Assembly (NCBI GenBank): GCA_022497155.1
Contig: MU385713.1
Coordinates: 682,001 to 746,000, forward strand
DNA length: 64,000 nt
Origin: Whalleya microplaca
Taxonomy: Eukaryota > Ascomycota > Sordariomycetes > Xylariales > Xylariaceae
Direction: 5' to 3'
Shown: piece after piece, positions 1-12,489 of the stretch
How positions within the stretch are numbered: position 1 is the stretch's first letter
How the letters are laid out: every line of letters starts with the position of its first letter
Notes under the pieces: generated by a model
The model's database searches: none
Seen by the model: the letters and a program-made list of their open reading frames with translations, nothing else
Told to the model about the DNA's origin: nothing
Position numbers and translations under genes: made by a program

Positions 1-1220
1 TGCGACAGAAGGAGGGGAATTGTCATTTCACCGGACTGGACAGGACTAGCATTCTTGATGGACTGGAACCAAATGGGGATCCAGTACACCACCACCATCA
101 TGGCGCCACCGGTGCACGTTGAGTAATAGAAACACGAAGCAACGGTGCGCTGACAAACGACGGCCGGGCGAATAGTTGCCGTATCAGGCATCAAAATCTG
201 CACCGTAATGAAAGCGATAGCGAGTACGCCGCACAACACAAGGAGAAAGATGATACGCCAGTTCCCCCAGGCGAACTCCGCGCCTCCCCATTGGAGTGCA
301 AGGACCAAGCAGATGACAGATGGTATGAGGAGCACTGCACCGATAGGATCGAGATGCTTGATCTTCTCAGCCGTGCCAGTAGCATGTAACTTGCCCGGGG
401 TGTTCTTGACGGTAAAGAGCAGGATGATGATGGTGGCCATACCAATCGGAATATTGATTATGAAGCACCACCGCCAAGTAGCATTGCTTGTCAAGGCACC
501 TCCAATCAGGGGTCCAATAATGGCCGAAATACTCATGACAGCCATCAAGATACCCATGAACATGGGGCGTCGACGGAGCGGAACATTGTCGACAAGCAGG
601 ATCATGGAACCGGAGAATACACCTGCACATCCAATACCCTGAATGGCTCGGCCAACGATGACGGTGGTGGAGTTGTGTGCGCCGGCGCCAACAGCAGAAC
701 CAACAAGGAAGAGTAAGACGAGCGATAAGAACACCCATTTGGGTGGGTAGAAGGTATAGAAGCGCCCGAGGGGAAGCTGCATAGCACAGCCAGTCAGGGC
801 ATAAGCACTAGCATACCAACCGATATCGTCGAATGAGTGAAACTCATCCGTGATGCGCGGAATAGCTGTGGCTACAATGGTGCGGTCCTGCATAGAGCAG
901 TCAGCTTACACATAGGCATCGAACGTTCTCACTCTCGTCTTCCCGTGCCATCATGGTGAAGAGCTGCGAGTAGGACTTTTGGAGGCTGGTCTAGAACCTA
1001 GGATAGAACATACCAGGGAGACAAGGAACATGGCCATAGAGATGGCTACCATGAGCAGGGCGACGGCAAGGGGACCAGGATACTTAGACTCATCGTCGAC
1101 CTCTTCTTCTTTTTCACCGCTGGCAGACTCGGGATGCTCTTGGGCCTGCATAGATTCTCGAGGTTTGGCCTCAATATCATAGTCGTTGTCGCGAGAGTCG
1201 GCTTGTGATGAGGAAGTCAT
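1..1220 (-). CDS. MFS drug/toxin exporter, DHA14 type (3' end outside window)
   Basis: This is the N-terminal part of a major facilitator superfamily proton antiporter of the 14-TM family that exports drugs or fungal metabolites across the plasma membrane. Exon 1 is 1014-1220 and exon 2 runs from 887 off the left edge. The intron 888-1013 has GTATGT and ATGCAG ends, and the splice restores the family signature MFLVSLDRTIVATAIPRIT. A hydrophilic acidic N-terminus of about 50 residues precedes TM1. Later hallmarks are GRAIQGIGCAGVFSG (motif C-like) and the W-R-W-C-F-I-I-N-I-P-I-G segment typical of DHA14 proteins. About 365 residues are visible, without internal stops. It is transcribed away from the DUF1295 gene, so the two share an upstream region. 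The substrate cannot be told from sequence. Family assignment is firm; a link to any metabolite is inference. Confidence 0.9.
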
Positions 1221-1954
1221 TGTGTTGATTTGAGGAAACTGGAATGTGTATACACAAAACGAACGTGTAAGTGGGCGCGTGTAAATAGGCGTGTCTTTGC
1301 TGTATTTTGTTAAGCGAAGCTCGTGGGAAACAAAATCAAAGCGCCCAAAAATAACAACAAAATAATCACAAAAATGACAAACTGTACCAACACTGTGCAA
1401 TTGCCAATTGCTATTAAGGCTGGTCAGCAATTTGCTGAATCTTTCTACTGCAGGGCATGATGTCCATGGTGTGTCGTTTAAGTACGATGCGGCCCAAAAG
1501 GGCTTACGCAAGTGGTTTCAAGGTGCCGGTATTAATAACGCCACCACAGTACTGTGTAACAATACATTTCTTACCGCAAGACGACAAAGTACCCGCAAAA
1601 TTTCGGGTATTTCAGCCAGAGCGGTCCCGAAGCCAGGAAATGCACACCGTTGGGGCGGGCTGCAGCCAAATACTCGGCACCGCTGTCCACTCACATATGC
1701 GTATGGGACTAATCTCTTATATGGCCCGACTGCATTTTGCATATAAATGAATCTATCTCATTACCGGGATTCAATTCCTTAAGTGAGGTCCTATTCATCC
1801 TTGCTGTCTGGAGCCTCTTCTGCACATAGAAAAAGGAGGCCGAAGCCACCTTCCTCTGGTTGTGAAGGATCCCAAGTTAACAGCAACCCGTCGAATTGCA
1901 ATTTCCCCTGTACCTTGTCTCGCAGTGACATTCTTTTAATTCTTCCGATTCAAA
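1221..1954. promoter_or_regulatory. Divergent intergenic region between MFS and DUF1295 genes
   Basis: These 734 bases lie between two start codons pointing away from each other, so they must hold both promoters. I see no conserved coding frame; short open frames here have no recognisable product. No specific binding-site array was identified. Confidence 0.55.
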
Positions 1955-2826
1955 ATGGCCGATGCGAAGCATGTTTCTAAGGCCGAACTTAAGGCAAAAG
2001 ACTTTGTACCACGAGGGAAGAAGTCGTCGTCTCCCTTCAACACAACACTGTTCCTCAGTTTACGAGTTCTCGATTGCTACGTCCAGTATCTCATCCTTTC
2101 CAAGGCATATGGTGCAGCCCTTATCAAGTTCTTAGGGGGTGATGTCATTCCATTCACAGAGCCACTCCACACGGGCATCTCTCCGATCGACCACCTCGGC
2201 CTCTCTGCATACAGACTTGTCCTACTCACCATGGTATCTACCACCACCGTAAAACATATCTGGTTTGTTACTTGCGTTGCCCAAGAGGCCTGGACCGTCC
2301 TGGGCGCTGTCGTTGTTGGATTCTATAACATCGCCACGAACACCCTTAACAGCTTACTCTTCCTCTGTGCTGCGACTTCGGCAACGTCCTTGAGTGCTGG
2401 CGAGACTTTGGAGAACCCATACCTTCTGATCGGTGTCGTACTCTTCTCGTTAGGGATCGGAGCGGAATGGCAATGCGAAGTCCACCGCAAAGCCTTCAAG
2501 GAAGACCCTAGGAACAAGGGAAAAGCCTTCACTCAAGGTCTCTTTGCTGTCGTGCGCCATCCTAACTACGCGGGATATTCCCTCTGGCGAGGTGCGGGTG
2601 CACTTGCGACTAGTGGTATAACGTCTGGCCTTCTCACTGGCGCCTTCTGGCTCTACGATTTCTCGTCTCGCGCTATCCCGGCATTGGATGAGTACTGCTC
2701 GAAACGGGTAAGTAGAATTGCTCCTGGCGTTCGAAAATATTGTATACTAACCGCCACAAGTATGGGGCCATGTGGACCGAGTACAAGAAGAGGACCCCAT
2801 TTACGTTGATTCCATTCGTGGTTTAA
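1955..2826 (+). CDS. DUF1295 / steroid 5-alpha-reductase-like membrane protein
   Basis: A predicted multi-pass membrane protein of 272 residues in the DUF1295 family, related to steroid 5-alpha-reductases and isoprenylcysteine methyltransferases. Exon 1 is 1955-2707 and exon 2 is 2761-2826. The intron has a GTAAGT donor, a TACTAAC branch site and a CACAAG acceptor. Splicing gives the C-terminus SKRYGAMWTEYKKRTPF followed by a stop 5 residues later. The family hallmark is the cofactor-binding stretch near residues 185-210: DPRNKGKAFTQGLF, then VVRHPNYAGYSLW. At least five hydrophobic segments precede it. Members are thought to be NADPH-dependent reductases, but most fungal ones are uncharacterised. 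It diverges from an MFS exporter and is followed at 1.4 kb by a multicopper oxidase; a shared pathway is possible but unproven. Confidence 0.88.
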
Positions 2827-4251
2827 GTATGAGGCAAAATGGAGAGCGCAGGTATCTAGTGCTGTGGCGGATTAGATGGAATCGGAATCCTATGTTGCTG
2901 CTGGCAAGGCAGATCCACTCGCTATGCAATACTCAAACCCCGCATATTACATCTACTTCAACCTCTCTCTCCTCTCTATCTCTCTTTCTTCTCTAGCCTG
3001 AGATCCTGTGATGGTCACTGCGAGCGATTTAGCTACATGACCTGAACAATGTCACACCTTTGTCTATAGTATCACTCATATATTCCTTAGGTAGATATTC
3101 AGAAGTTGCATGCGCGTCAATCTTTCGAAGGCCTTGTTTGCTGCTTGCTTGCTCTTCACATAGGAGGTACACCTCATTTTTCTTGGCGTTCAGTGTCGTG
3201 ATTTCTAGAGGTTGCTGGAAGGCTCAGAATATATCAGTGAGGAAATTATATGCGGTTAATTTCCGCTTTTATTTACCAGTATGCTATTTGAGCCAATAAG
3301 AAGATGTCCTGATCTTATAGCGGCTAATAGCCTATCACTGAGTATTCAATATCCCCACTATTGCTGAGTGCCTAATAGGAGGCACTTACACTCAGTGGCT
3401 AGCTGGTCAAACATGTTTGGAGATATCTACAGTATACATCTATGTTGTGTAAACCCGGGGCCACACACCTACCTATTGCTAGGGCAGCCACACAGGCTCT
3501 GAGGAGGTTCATATCCTAGCCGCCGATTACGCCTCCATGTTCTGTTAAACGTCTGTCCCACTCTCTACACTGCCGCCCCCAGGAGGCAATATCAGCCCTC
3601 AAACGCCTCCAAGAGCCAACCGGAGCTCTTGAGTGACTCCAGCGCATGGATTCATTGAATTGAGTAGCTAGAGTTAAACCATACTCGACAGACGAGTATG
3701 ACGTGCAACCAATAATCAGTCCGTCAAAAAATTGCCATGTCTCGCTAAATGCATACTGCCAAACCCCCTATACTGAACCAGAAACAGATGCGAGGGAGAA
3801 AAAAAAAAAAAACCCACAACTCCAGCCACGGCAATACTACAGTCATCCCACCAGGTAAATAAACGAGAAACAAGTGGTGTGTGGTACGAGTCATCCGTAC
3901 TGAGATAAGAAAAGGTGGTCAGAAGCATCCCTGTTTATCCAATTATAAACGCGGATAATCGCACTTTGGAAATTGTCCGGCCGGGCCGTGTCGGTACGTT
4001 CCATTCGATTTTCTTCGGCGGTCCTCGGCGAGGCGTATCTTAGTTGAGATTTCGAATTGTTAGGGGTATCTCTATGAGAGAAAGCTGCTTTTGCGGCCAA
4101 AAATAGTATCACGTGGACGATTGTGGCATCTAGTTCTCGATGTTGTAGCATTCGTTAATTTTCATTTTTTTACATTCGGAAGAGTTATCACGAGGTGTGT
4201 CCCCTGGCGGTTGAAAGTAGATATAATGGAAGGTCAGAACCCGTTTTCCGG
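2827..4251. other. Intergenic region, no gene seen
   Basis: AT-rich sequence between the DUF1295 gene and the multicopper oxidase on the same strand. It contains a 14-base A run at 3799-3812 and small open frames with no family resemblance. The right part presumably holds the oxidase promoter. Confidence 0.5.
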
Positions 4252-6402
4252 ATGCAACCAAAACTCTGGGTGATTATTCTCATGATGGCTTCGTTCGTTT
4301 TCTCCCTTCTTTTATCTTATTCATTCTACGCTACTGCGTGGCCGGCACAGGTCAAGGAGACCTTGCGTTTCACGTGGGAACAGGGGGCTCCCAATGGGCA
4401 GTCTAGAGACATAATCTATACAAATGGGAAGTTCCCAGGCCCTGACCTAGTATTCGACGAAGATGATGAAGTTGAGGTATATCTTCAATATATTCTTCGC
4501 GTTTTGGTCCCTGACTGTTGTCCTAGGTAACAGTATATAATGATATGCCAAGAAACACTACCGTCCACTGGCATGGCATTGCGTAAGTCAAATCAATGAA
4601 CCTTGATGACGACTTATAAAACTCACAATTGGAAGTCAAATCGACACTCCATGGTCAGATGGTGTGATAGGGTTAACGCAGAGACCTATCCAAACTGGCG
4701 AGTCGTTCGTGTACAGGTTCAAGGCATGGCCGCCTGGAACCCATTGGTATCACTCTCATGAGCAAATGTCACTCTTCGATGGTCTCTATGGAGGTATCCT
4801 GATCAGGTACATATTTCTTTATCCGTTTCTTCGGCTCTACTGATAATCAAAGACCAAAAGAAAACATGGACGGACTGTGGTCCAAGATTAGCAACGATAC
4901 GGAGGATGTCAAGGCTATGGCCAAAGCTGCAGCCAACGCTGAACTTGCCGTGCTATCTGACTGGTCACAGTACACCTCAGACGAATATTGGAAGGCAAAT
5001 GAAGATACCAATTTGCTTGTCTTGTACGTAACATGGAGCTCTCGTAAAGTCAGAACGGTGCTAATAGGTATCATAGTTGTGTTGATAGTATCCTGATGAA
5101 TGGCCAGGGGGGTGTCTATTGCCCGTCCCAGGAATTTCTGATAGATCAAACTGCGCCGGGCATTGCGGAATCTGCTTTCCCGCCCGGAGTTCACGTTACT
5201 GATAAAGGGTAAGTTGAAAGGCCGTAGTTCGAATCAAAGGCTGTTGTCACTCATTATACCACAGGTGCCTTCCATTCACGGATGCAATCGAGGGACATTA
5301 CCCTAATATGACATATCCCGATAAAGCACCTCCCCATTTGCAAGAAGGATGCATCCCGTCTACAGGCATAAACGCTACGATTGAAGTAGATCCTGCCGAT
5401 GGGTGGGTCAGTATCAACTTCATTGCAGCGACTACATCCAAACAGGTCTATTTCTCCATAGATGAACATCCCTTCTGGATCTACGAAGTGGACGGAAACT
5501 ATGTGGAGCCACAGAAGTACGTTGCTGCATCAATCTCAACCGGAGAGCGCTTCTCCGCCATGGTGAAACTGGATAAACCCGTCGACACCTATACTATACG
5601 CCTACCAGACTCTGGCGCCACTCAGGTTATTTCGGGGTTTGCCAGTCTGGTTTATAAAGGCTCCAACAATTTGAGACAATCGATTCCCTATATCACATAC
5701 GGTGGCCTAAATGCTACCGAATTGGCCCCTGATGAGAGTTACGAGCCATGGAACCTGACATCGGACAACATGCCTCCATACCCACCTACCGTGCCAGCCC
5801 TACAGGGCGATGAAGAGTATCTTCTAGTCATTGGTCGGACGGATTCTCCAATCCTCTATACTATGAACACGAAATACATGTATCCTATCACCTTCCAGGC
5901 TGATCATCCTATGCTCTTCTACCCCAATGAGACCCTGAACACGGTAGATGAGAACCTCGTAATTCGCACTAAGAACGGCTCTTGGGTCGATCTGATTCTC
6001 CAAGTATCCACGCTGCCCAATGATCTCGCTGCCTTCGAGCATGTGATGCACAAACATGGTAGTAAAACCTGGAGGATCGGCCAAGGGGAGGGTCTGTGGA
6101 ATTACAGTAGCGTTGCCGAGGCAATGGAACTCAGGCCCCAGGACTTTAACCTGGTAAACCCGGGATACAGAGATAGCTGGTTGACAGCGTTCTCACCTTT
6201 TCCCGTAGGTGGGTACTGGAGTGTCTTCCGGTATCAGGTTACAAATCCTGGGCCGTGGCTCTTTCATTGCCATTTCGAGTTACACGCCATGGGTGGCATG
6301 TCTATTGGTATCCTGGATGGAGTCGATGCGTGGCCTCAGGTGCCGGCAGACTATGCTGTCGACGATCACCCATCAAATCAAACGGTTAGTCAACGTGACT
6401 AA
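4252..6402 (+). CDS. Laccase-like multicopper oxidase
   Basis: A three-cupredoxin-domain oxidase that takes electrons from phenols, metals or metabolites and reduces O2 to water. Exons are 4252-4476, 4527-4582, 4636-4806, 4853-5023, 5077-5208 and 5265-6402, giving 630 residues. All four copper motifs are present: HWHG (89-92), HWYHSH (130-135), H-V-M-H-K-H-G in the third, and [12 protein letters not shown] (586-597). The residue ten after the type-1 Cys587 is Met597, where high-potential laccases have Leu or Phe. A hydrophobic stretch at residues 6-27 is a signal peptide or a membrane anchor, and there are several N-x-S/T sites. The ATG at 4252 was chosen because it opens directly into that stretch. 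An alternative last intron (6385-6469, with a CTAAC branch) would replace the tail with 38 codons ending at 6583; I cannot decide between them. It could also be an ascorbate-oxidase-like or biosynthetic phenol oxidase. Confidence 0.88.
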
Positions 6403-9400
6403 TATAGGCGATCGTTATTTATCTAAAGTGTCAGCGAGCATTAATTAGCTAACGGTTAAATATTACCAGTACATTCTAAGGTTTATCTTTGGAATTATAG
6501 AATCATTATTGGGACCTCAAACTTTCCATTTGACCAGAGTTCCATTGTCACTATCCTCGTTACTGTCTCGAAGTTCGCTCTGACCTCTGAATCTGACCCT
6601 CGTATCTCCAAGACATTGTTGATTGTTACCCATGAATCTGTCAATGAATTTGCCATATTTTATTTTCGATTTAAAAGCACGTATCGCTCTCATTATTGGC
6701 GGAAACATTGCGTGTCACTGTGCAGAAATGACGAATATCATCGAAGACTGAACGGCTATACTGCATCCCGCTAATGGTAGGTAAGTGGTGGTGACTATTC
6801 TACCTAACGACACTGGGTTTATTTTCTGTTTTGATTAGGCAGTATTTGCCACTACATTCTGTTCTTGAGTATACTAGATTGCAACGTTACATAACCTTAT
6901 TACTCATGAGCTTTTATCTATTTATCAATATTTTATACAAAGAGAGAGTCCTTTTCTTTTTTTAGGAATATCATGACTCTAGTTTGTATTCGCTGTGTGG
7001 TGACGTCTACGATATGTCTAGAGAGCCTACAATTTATCTGAATCACTTGTCACTGTCTCAGTATGTGGGCCAAGACGCGGCTGGGGACTAGTTACACGAG
7101 TGCTGGGGTTCGTGTTGCCCACATGCTGTTGATTGACGTGCGGGATGCAAACCAAGCTAAGACATGCATGAAAACCATCAGTAACACCAGTTCGGAAATA
7201 CGGATAGGGCTATCCAGATGTTGTTACATTCGGCGTGTAAGATTCGTCAACCTGACCACAGCATCCAACCCATCGGTCACACGTGGAAATGCGGGTAAGG
7301 CTGCTTACATGTCTCGGTGTGTGAGAGTCAAATCAAGCTGATCGCCCCAATTCATCAGTTACCAAGATCAGGTTTCTGGAATGTCTACCGAATATTGCCG
7401 ATCTGCATGCATGCGGGATTTACCTAAGTCAAGCTGACCGCACTATCCCCAACGTCCACCTCTTCCAGGCCCATGGGGTGTGGCTGGCTCAAGCGATCTT
7501 GCATTGCATAATATTGATGCAATGCAGCTGTAGCTGTAGCGTCTTGTCAGGTCCCTTCACATCAGCTGGCTGAGAAGATCATGCACGGGTATAAGACATG
7601 CATGCTATGATGTGGCGTCGCCCGTTAGCCATGTTTGATGCAAGGCGTACTTAGTAAGAGTATAGGAAAATCGGGCCTATTGCCGCACCAGCAAGATGTC
7701 ATATATTCAACCTTGCCAATTAAGATGCTGGCTTCTTATCTCGAATGTTGGACAACATGTCTGACAAGATCGGTGCATATACGAATTATGAACTAGGCAT
7801 GTTGTTGCGGTACGGTATGTTCCTTTATGTGTGATCTGGTGGCACGGTGTTCCAATTTCTCGAATATACTGTCCAGTAAGCCTCCCCGGACTTAAACATG
7901 AGAAGAACGTTGTCAGCTCAGATAATGGGAGAATTGTACAATAATAACGACGAATGAGCAAATGCTAGCAAGAGAACACTCCAGATGAGCATCTCTGGAC
8001 GGCCATTAGGTGATTCTATTGGCCACGAACGAAGATTAGAGACCACTATCCTCGTAGTCTTTATCTTAAACCTAATATTGTTCGACTCTTGCAGATAACA
8101 ACCGTTATATCATTTAATCTATAATAAGATGGAGTAAAAAGGCTCACCAATTACGCGTAATCAAGTTATCTATGTAAAAAATATACTGAATATTAAGCAA
8201 CAAGCACATACGAAAAGGGAATCTTAGAATGTTGGAAAGCCACTTATTAGTCGTCCGATATACTTGGCGTCTAGGATCTACTCCCCGCAGAATCGGTGAT
8301 ATCGGTCTATACGGATTCTCACCCTCTTTACCTCTTGTAGCGAGCTAAAAGATGAAGTGATCCGTCTTATTCACCGGATCCACCCGTGTCAGCGTGGGGC
8401 AAACCGGCAGATGATGTTTTTGTAAGGTTTCTCTACGCCGGCCGGTGGTCGGCCTTTTGAACGAATTTTCTCCGTGTTGTGCCGGTGTCGTAGCGTACAG
8501 GGGATCAGAGATTTCCAAAAATTCGCACTATAGTTGAGTTGATGGGGACAGTGACAAGGCTATAGCTACAACATTCCTAGCTTCATCGACAGTGGTTTAG
8601 AAAGCAGAAACTTACGATACTGCTGCTTGCAAAAACAAAAACAATATGAATTTAAGGCATTTGATTCCTTATGTCTACCCTTACACACCCCCTAATTAGT
8701 TCACTTCTATATTCGCTACTGACTGAACGATCAAACTACTTATTCGGAAATGGCTTTGTTAGAACCACCTTTGGTGGTATAATACCGTTGCTTTTTCAGA
8801 TGATGTTGTTGTAGCGTTGTAGAACATTAGAGGCATATGATTCGAAGTTTGATGATATAGGTAGAGTGGCGAGAGACGTTGGCGAAATACAACTCTAGCG
8901 CTATCTTAAGCTCTTATACCCTAACACCGTTCTTTGTACTGTACCCCAATGAAACACTTTATTAGTTTACAATCAGTGTATCCTCATTGAGTTCCCTTGA
9001 ATCCTACTATGAGCTCATTCCTGATTACATCGAGAAATCTGTCGATTATATATCACCATAAAGAACGGCGGCGGGAATGTGGTATTGGTTGAGATTATAT
9101 GCAGCTTGCGCACTGCCCTCCAGTTACCAATGTGACAATGGGATATATACGCCTGGAGCGTGGTATAATTTCCTAAAATATGTTGTTATAGGACTGTTGC
9201 ATCTTTATGCTGGTCTTTGCAAAGTTTAGGTGCGGTTGAATAATAGAAAAGACAACTTCAATATATATCAACCAAAAGCTCTGAGTATACCAACAACGAA
9301 CAAGTTTATTTTGGACACCATTCCTTTATTAAAGCGTTATATGATGGTTCTCCCAGGGGGTCTTTTCATCAGGCTGAGGTTTTCAGCAGTCAATTGAGCT

Positions 9401-12400
9401 ATGAAATCTATATATGTTTGGCTGGTCATGATTGAGATATCTACTCTCACCCACGTCCTCTCCCTTATTTACGACAACAATGCTGCGTGGGAAAATTTAG
9501 ACTGTAGAGCTCTTTTGCATCTCATTTTAGGCTAGACGGCCTTTGTATTTATCAGGACCAAGTATGCAGATTATTTCGTTGAATTTGTCGCTAAAAATGG
9601 GGCCGTTTAGAAGAGCCCCCTTAAGTGTTTGATTCATGGAAAGCTTTCCTACTTCGAGTCATTTCTGCAGACTTGGCGAGTCTGAAAGTGAGGATAAAAT
9701 TATGGCGTAAGTAGGGCACTGCTTATTCTTATTGTGAAACTCGTAGTGAAGCAAAAGTTTACCAAAAGTTACAAGTTGTATGGAAACATACTGTCTGAGT
9801 CTTCGAGTTGGAGACACAAGTTATGTTAAGAGTGGTGTGGTCCTTAGGGCTGGTAGCCTGAATACTTAATACAGCAACTGGGAAAGAAGAAAGAACTCCA
9901 GAAACTCTGGTACTGGCAATGTAAGCATCATAGCATCATAGTAGTTTGGTTTCCATAATGTAGGATGTTGAAGCTTATTAATTATATAATAGTCCTTATA
10001 TCTGCCACAATTTATTGTGTATCATCATCATGTAAGTGCCGCCATGATCATAAATAGCTTGTCAACTAGAATTATTCTAGTCTTCGTTCTAATGATCCTA
10101 TGTAGACGGTACAGTTACGGGGCCACTATTTTCTAAGTGCCAGAAGTCAACGGACTCTATAACGATCACATCTATCGTGATAATATCTAATATATACAGA
10201 CATAACGTTGCTTCGGTATATCACCCCCTTCCAATGCTTCCAGGCTATGCGTTCCTCTTGCCTCACGCACAGCCAGATATTAGTTCGGTTTAACAGTGAG
10301 TACCTACCTAGTCCGAAAGATACTGCAAAAACTTTGTATCAGCCACAACTACATACCAACTGAGTTCTGATACTCTTGTCAGGTTTCTATCGACACTAAG
10401 GAGATGCGAAATACCACCTGGCTCCCTGCTGTACTTCACAAGAGAGCTGGATGATAGCATAAATATTCTAGCAAGGATGTTGTTAGGGATGGCAGCATTG
10501 TTAGCCCTATCCCCTGGCGCACATCTCAAGTAACGTGGATTCGTGATGACCATGCCGCTCCTATAACCCCTGTTTGACTAAAACTTTTTTCTTTACCTCC
10601 CTGCAGCTTAGTTTTACTACCTATCGTTGGAGTCTCCGTTAGATTGTTGATGATATCGTTAGACTTAGTTAAAACCGTCCTGCTCATCCCGCCGCCCCGA
10701 CTACGTGTGTTCTGACCTCTCCCTGAGCTCCGTGCCTCCCTTATCTTCTAGGTTTCAACCTGCTTTATCTCAGCGCCGTTGATAAAGGAATCAAGTTGAG
10801 TCATTGTTTGCCACGTTATCAGGCCGTCTTTCTCAAAAAAAGTCGGAATCCGTAAGTTCGGCTATCATGATTGCTTCAAAGACGAGTGTTGTTGCCAAGA
10901 AGTTTTTATATCAAGGGGCTACGTACACCTACTAGTAAAATGTACCACGGGGTAGGTATAGGTACTTGCTATTAAATGGACTACAATGGAAGTAACTATT
11001 TTTCAAGTGAAAAGAACCATTTCGAGGTTCGCTACTAAGGCCCACCCACCCTAACCTGCCTCATAATCACCAGCTAACCTTGAGTGGTATATGAAAACCT
11101 CCAATCTGCCCAGAAGTCCAGAATATTGCCTTCTTTCGTCGTATAATGTTCTCTGTGTGAAGCCAGTGTGACAGGTAAATCTATCAAGGAGAATAAGCCA
11201 TAGCAAGTAGCTGTGCCACCAACTCATATTGTTGATTAGAGTATTTCCTTATGGGCGGTAAATGATTTCTTTTCTACGAGAGAGTTTCTATACTTTCCTG
11301 GGCTGGTAATAAGGGTGAATGCGTCCAAGTTACGAAGCATGAAGCTAGAGCAACTTGGTATGATACAGAGAGCTTTGATATTTCGTTGAGCCGATATAGA
11401 GCTATTATACTACTAGATCAAAAAATGGGTAGTCGAGGGGTAATCACAGCATGCTCCAAGGTACCCCTGTTACGAGGGTGGATTCGATGTATTACATCTA
11501 CTTACATTCACGAGTTCATAGAGGTAGCTAATGCTCTTGGAATTTCCAGAACAGATCGTAATTACAAGGAGAATTCGCTTTCCTATAGCCGTAATCCCGA
11601 CTGGCAGGCGGAAGTTGCACGTATCTTTTCAAGGTATCTATGTACTAGAATGACGACCTATTAATCGGCACGATCAGGTCTCCTCTCGGGGTATTGTGGT
11701 GAAGTAGTGGTGAATATAGGAGGGTTTTGAATGCCTATGTGACATACATGAGGCTGACATGAGTGTATCCGAGGCAGCAAGAAGAATACGTATCTATGCC
11801 ACATAGCTCAAGCTAATGCTATGCTGTCATCGCATCGTATAGGCTACCGAATGCTCGAATCCGAGCACTTTGTTGGCTTGCTAGTCGGTTAGGATAGACT
11901 GGGAATGGCGAAGACATACAAACTGGTTCTATTTAGTTCAGTTCGCCGGCATTTGGGGCTCCCTTGGTGGACACGCAAGCAATCATCAGGTAGCCAGGTC
12001 TAAGGCTGACATATCCAATGTAGATGAATGTAAATCTTCATTCGACCCAGAGAGGATATTCCAGTCTGGTATGCAATTGGCAGGGTATCTATTTTCTTTC
12101 ATATCTATTATCGTGAATTACTGATCTGCATCCATCATGACGCCCACACACCACGGAAGATGGCGCCAACCTTTACATATAAAAGGCCGCATATGTCCGC
12201 CCCCCTGTGTAATCGGTCCAACCATCCCCATATGAATCGGGTCCCCCCTCCCAATTCTACACCACACCTCTCAAAAAGTCGGATCGAGCACATCTCCAGA
12301 CCATCCCTGGAGGCACGAAGAATACTAGCCGAAGCTGTGTTATGTAGGTATTTCGGGTGCGCTTCGTGTCCTGCGGCTGGCCTTCGTTGTTCAGCTAAGC

Positions 12401-12489
12401 TGTGCGTCGAATGATCATCCACAGGCTTAGCTGCCAGGCATCGCCGTGACCACAGCACCATTCAAATCCAGTCTGTCGAGTGAATTCCT
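6403..12489. other. 6 kb AT-rich gene desert
   Basis: No credible gene was found on either strand. The open frames present, such as 7063-7341 and 11386-11664 (+), are about 92 codons with no family motif, signal peptide or splice support. The region lies between two convergent genes. Its base composition and lack of coding signal fit degraded repetitive DNA, but I could not identify a transposon family. The last ~350 bases near 12160-12489 should include the PAC1 3' untranslated region. Confidence 0.5.

Noticed and set aside
5225..5240. TTCGAATC sequence resembling a tRNA T-loop
   Set aside because: It lies in an intron of the multicopper oxidase and no acceptor stem or anticodon arm surrounds it.
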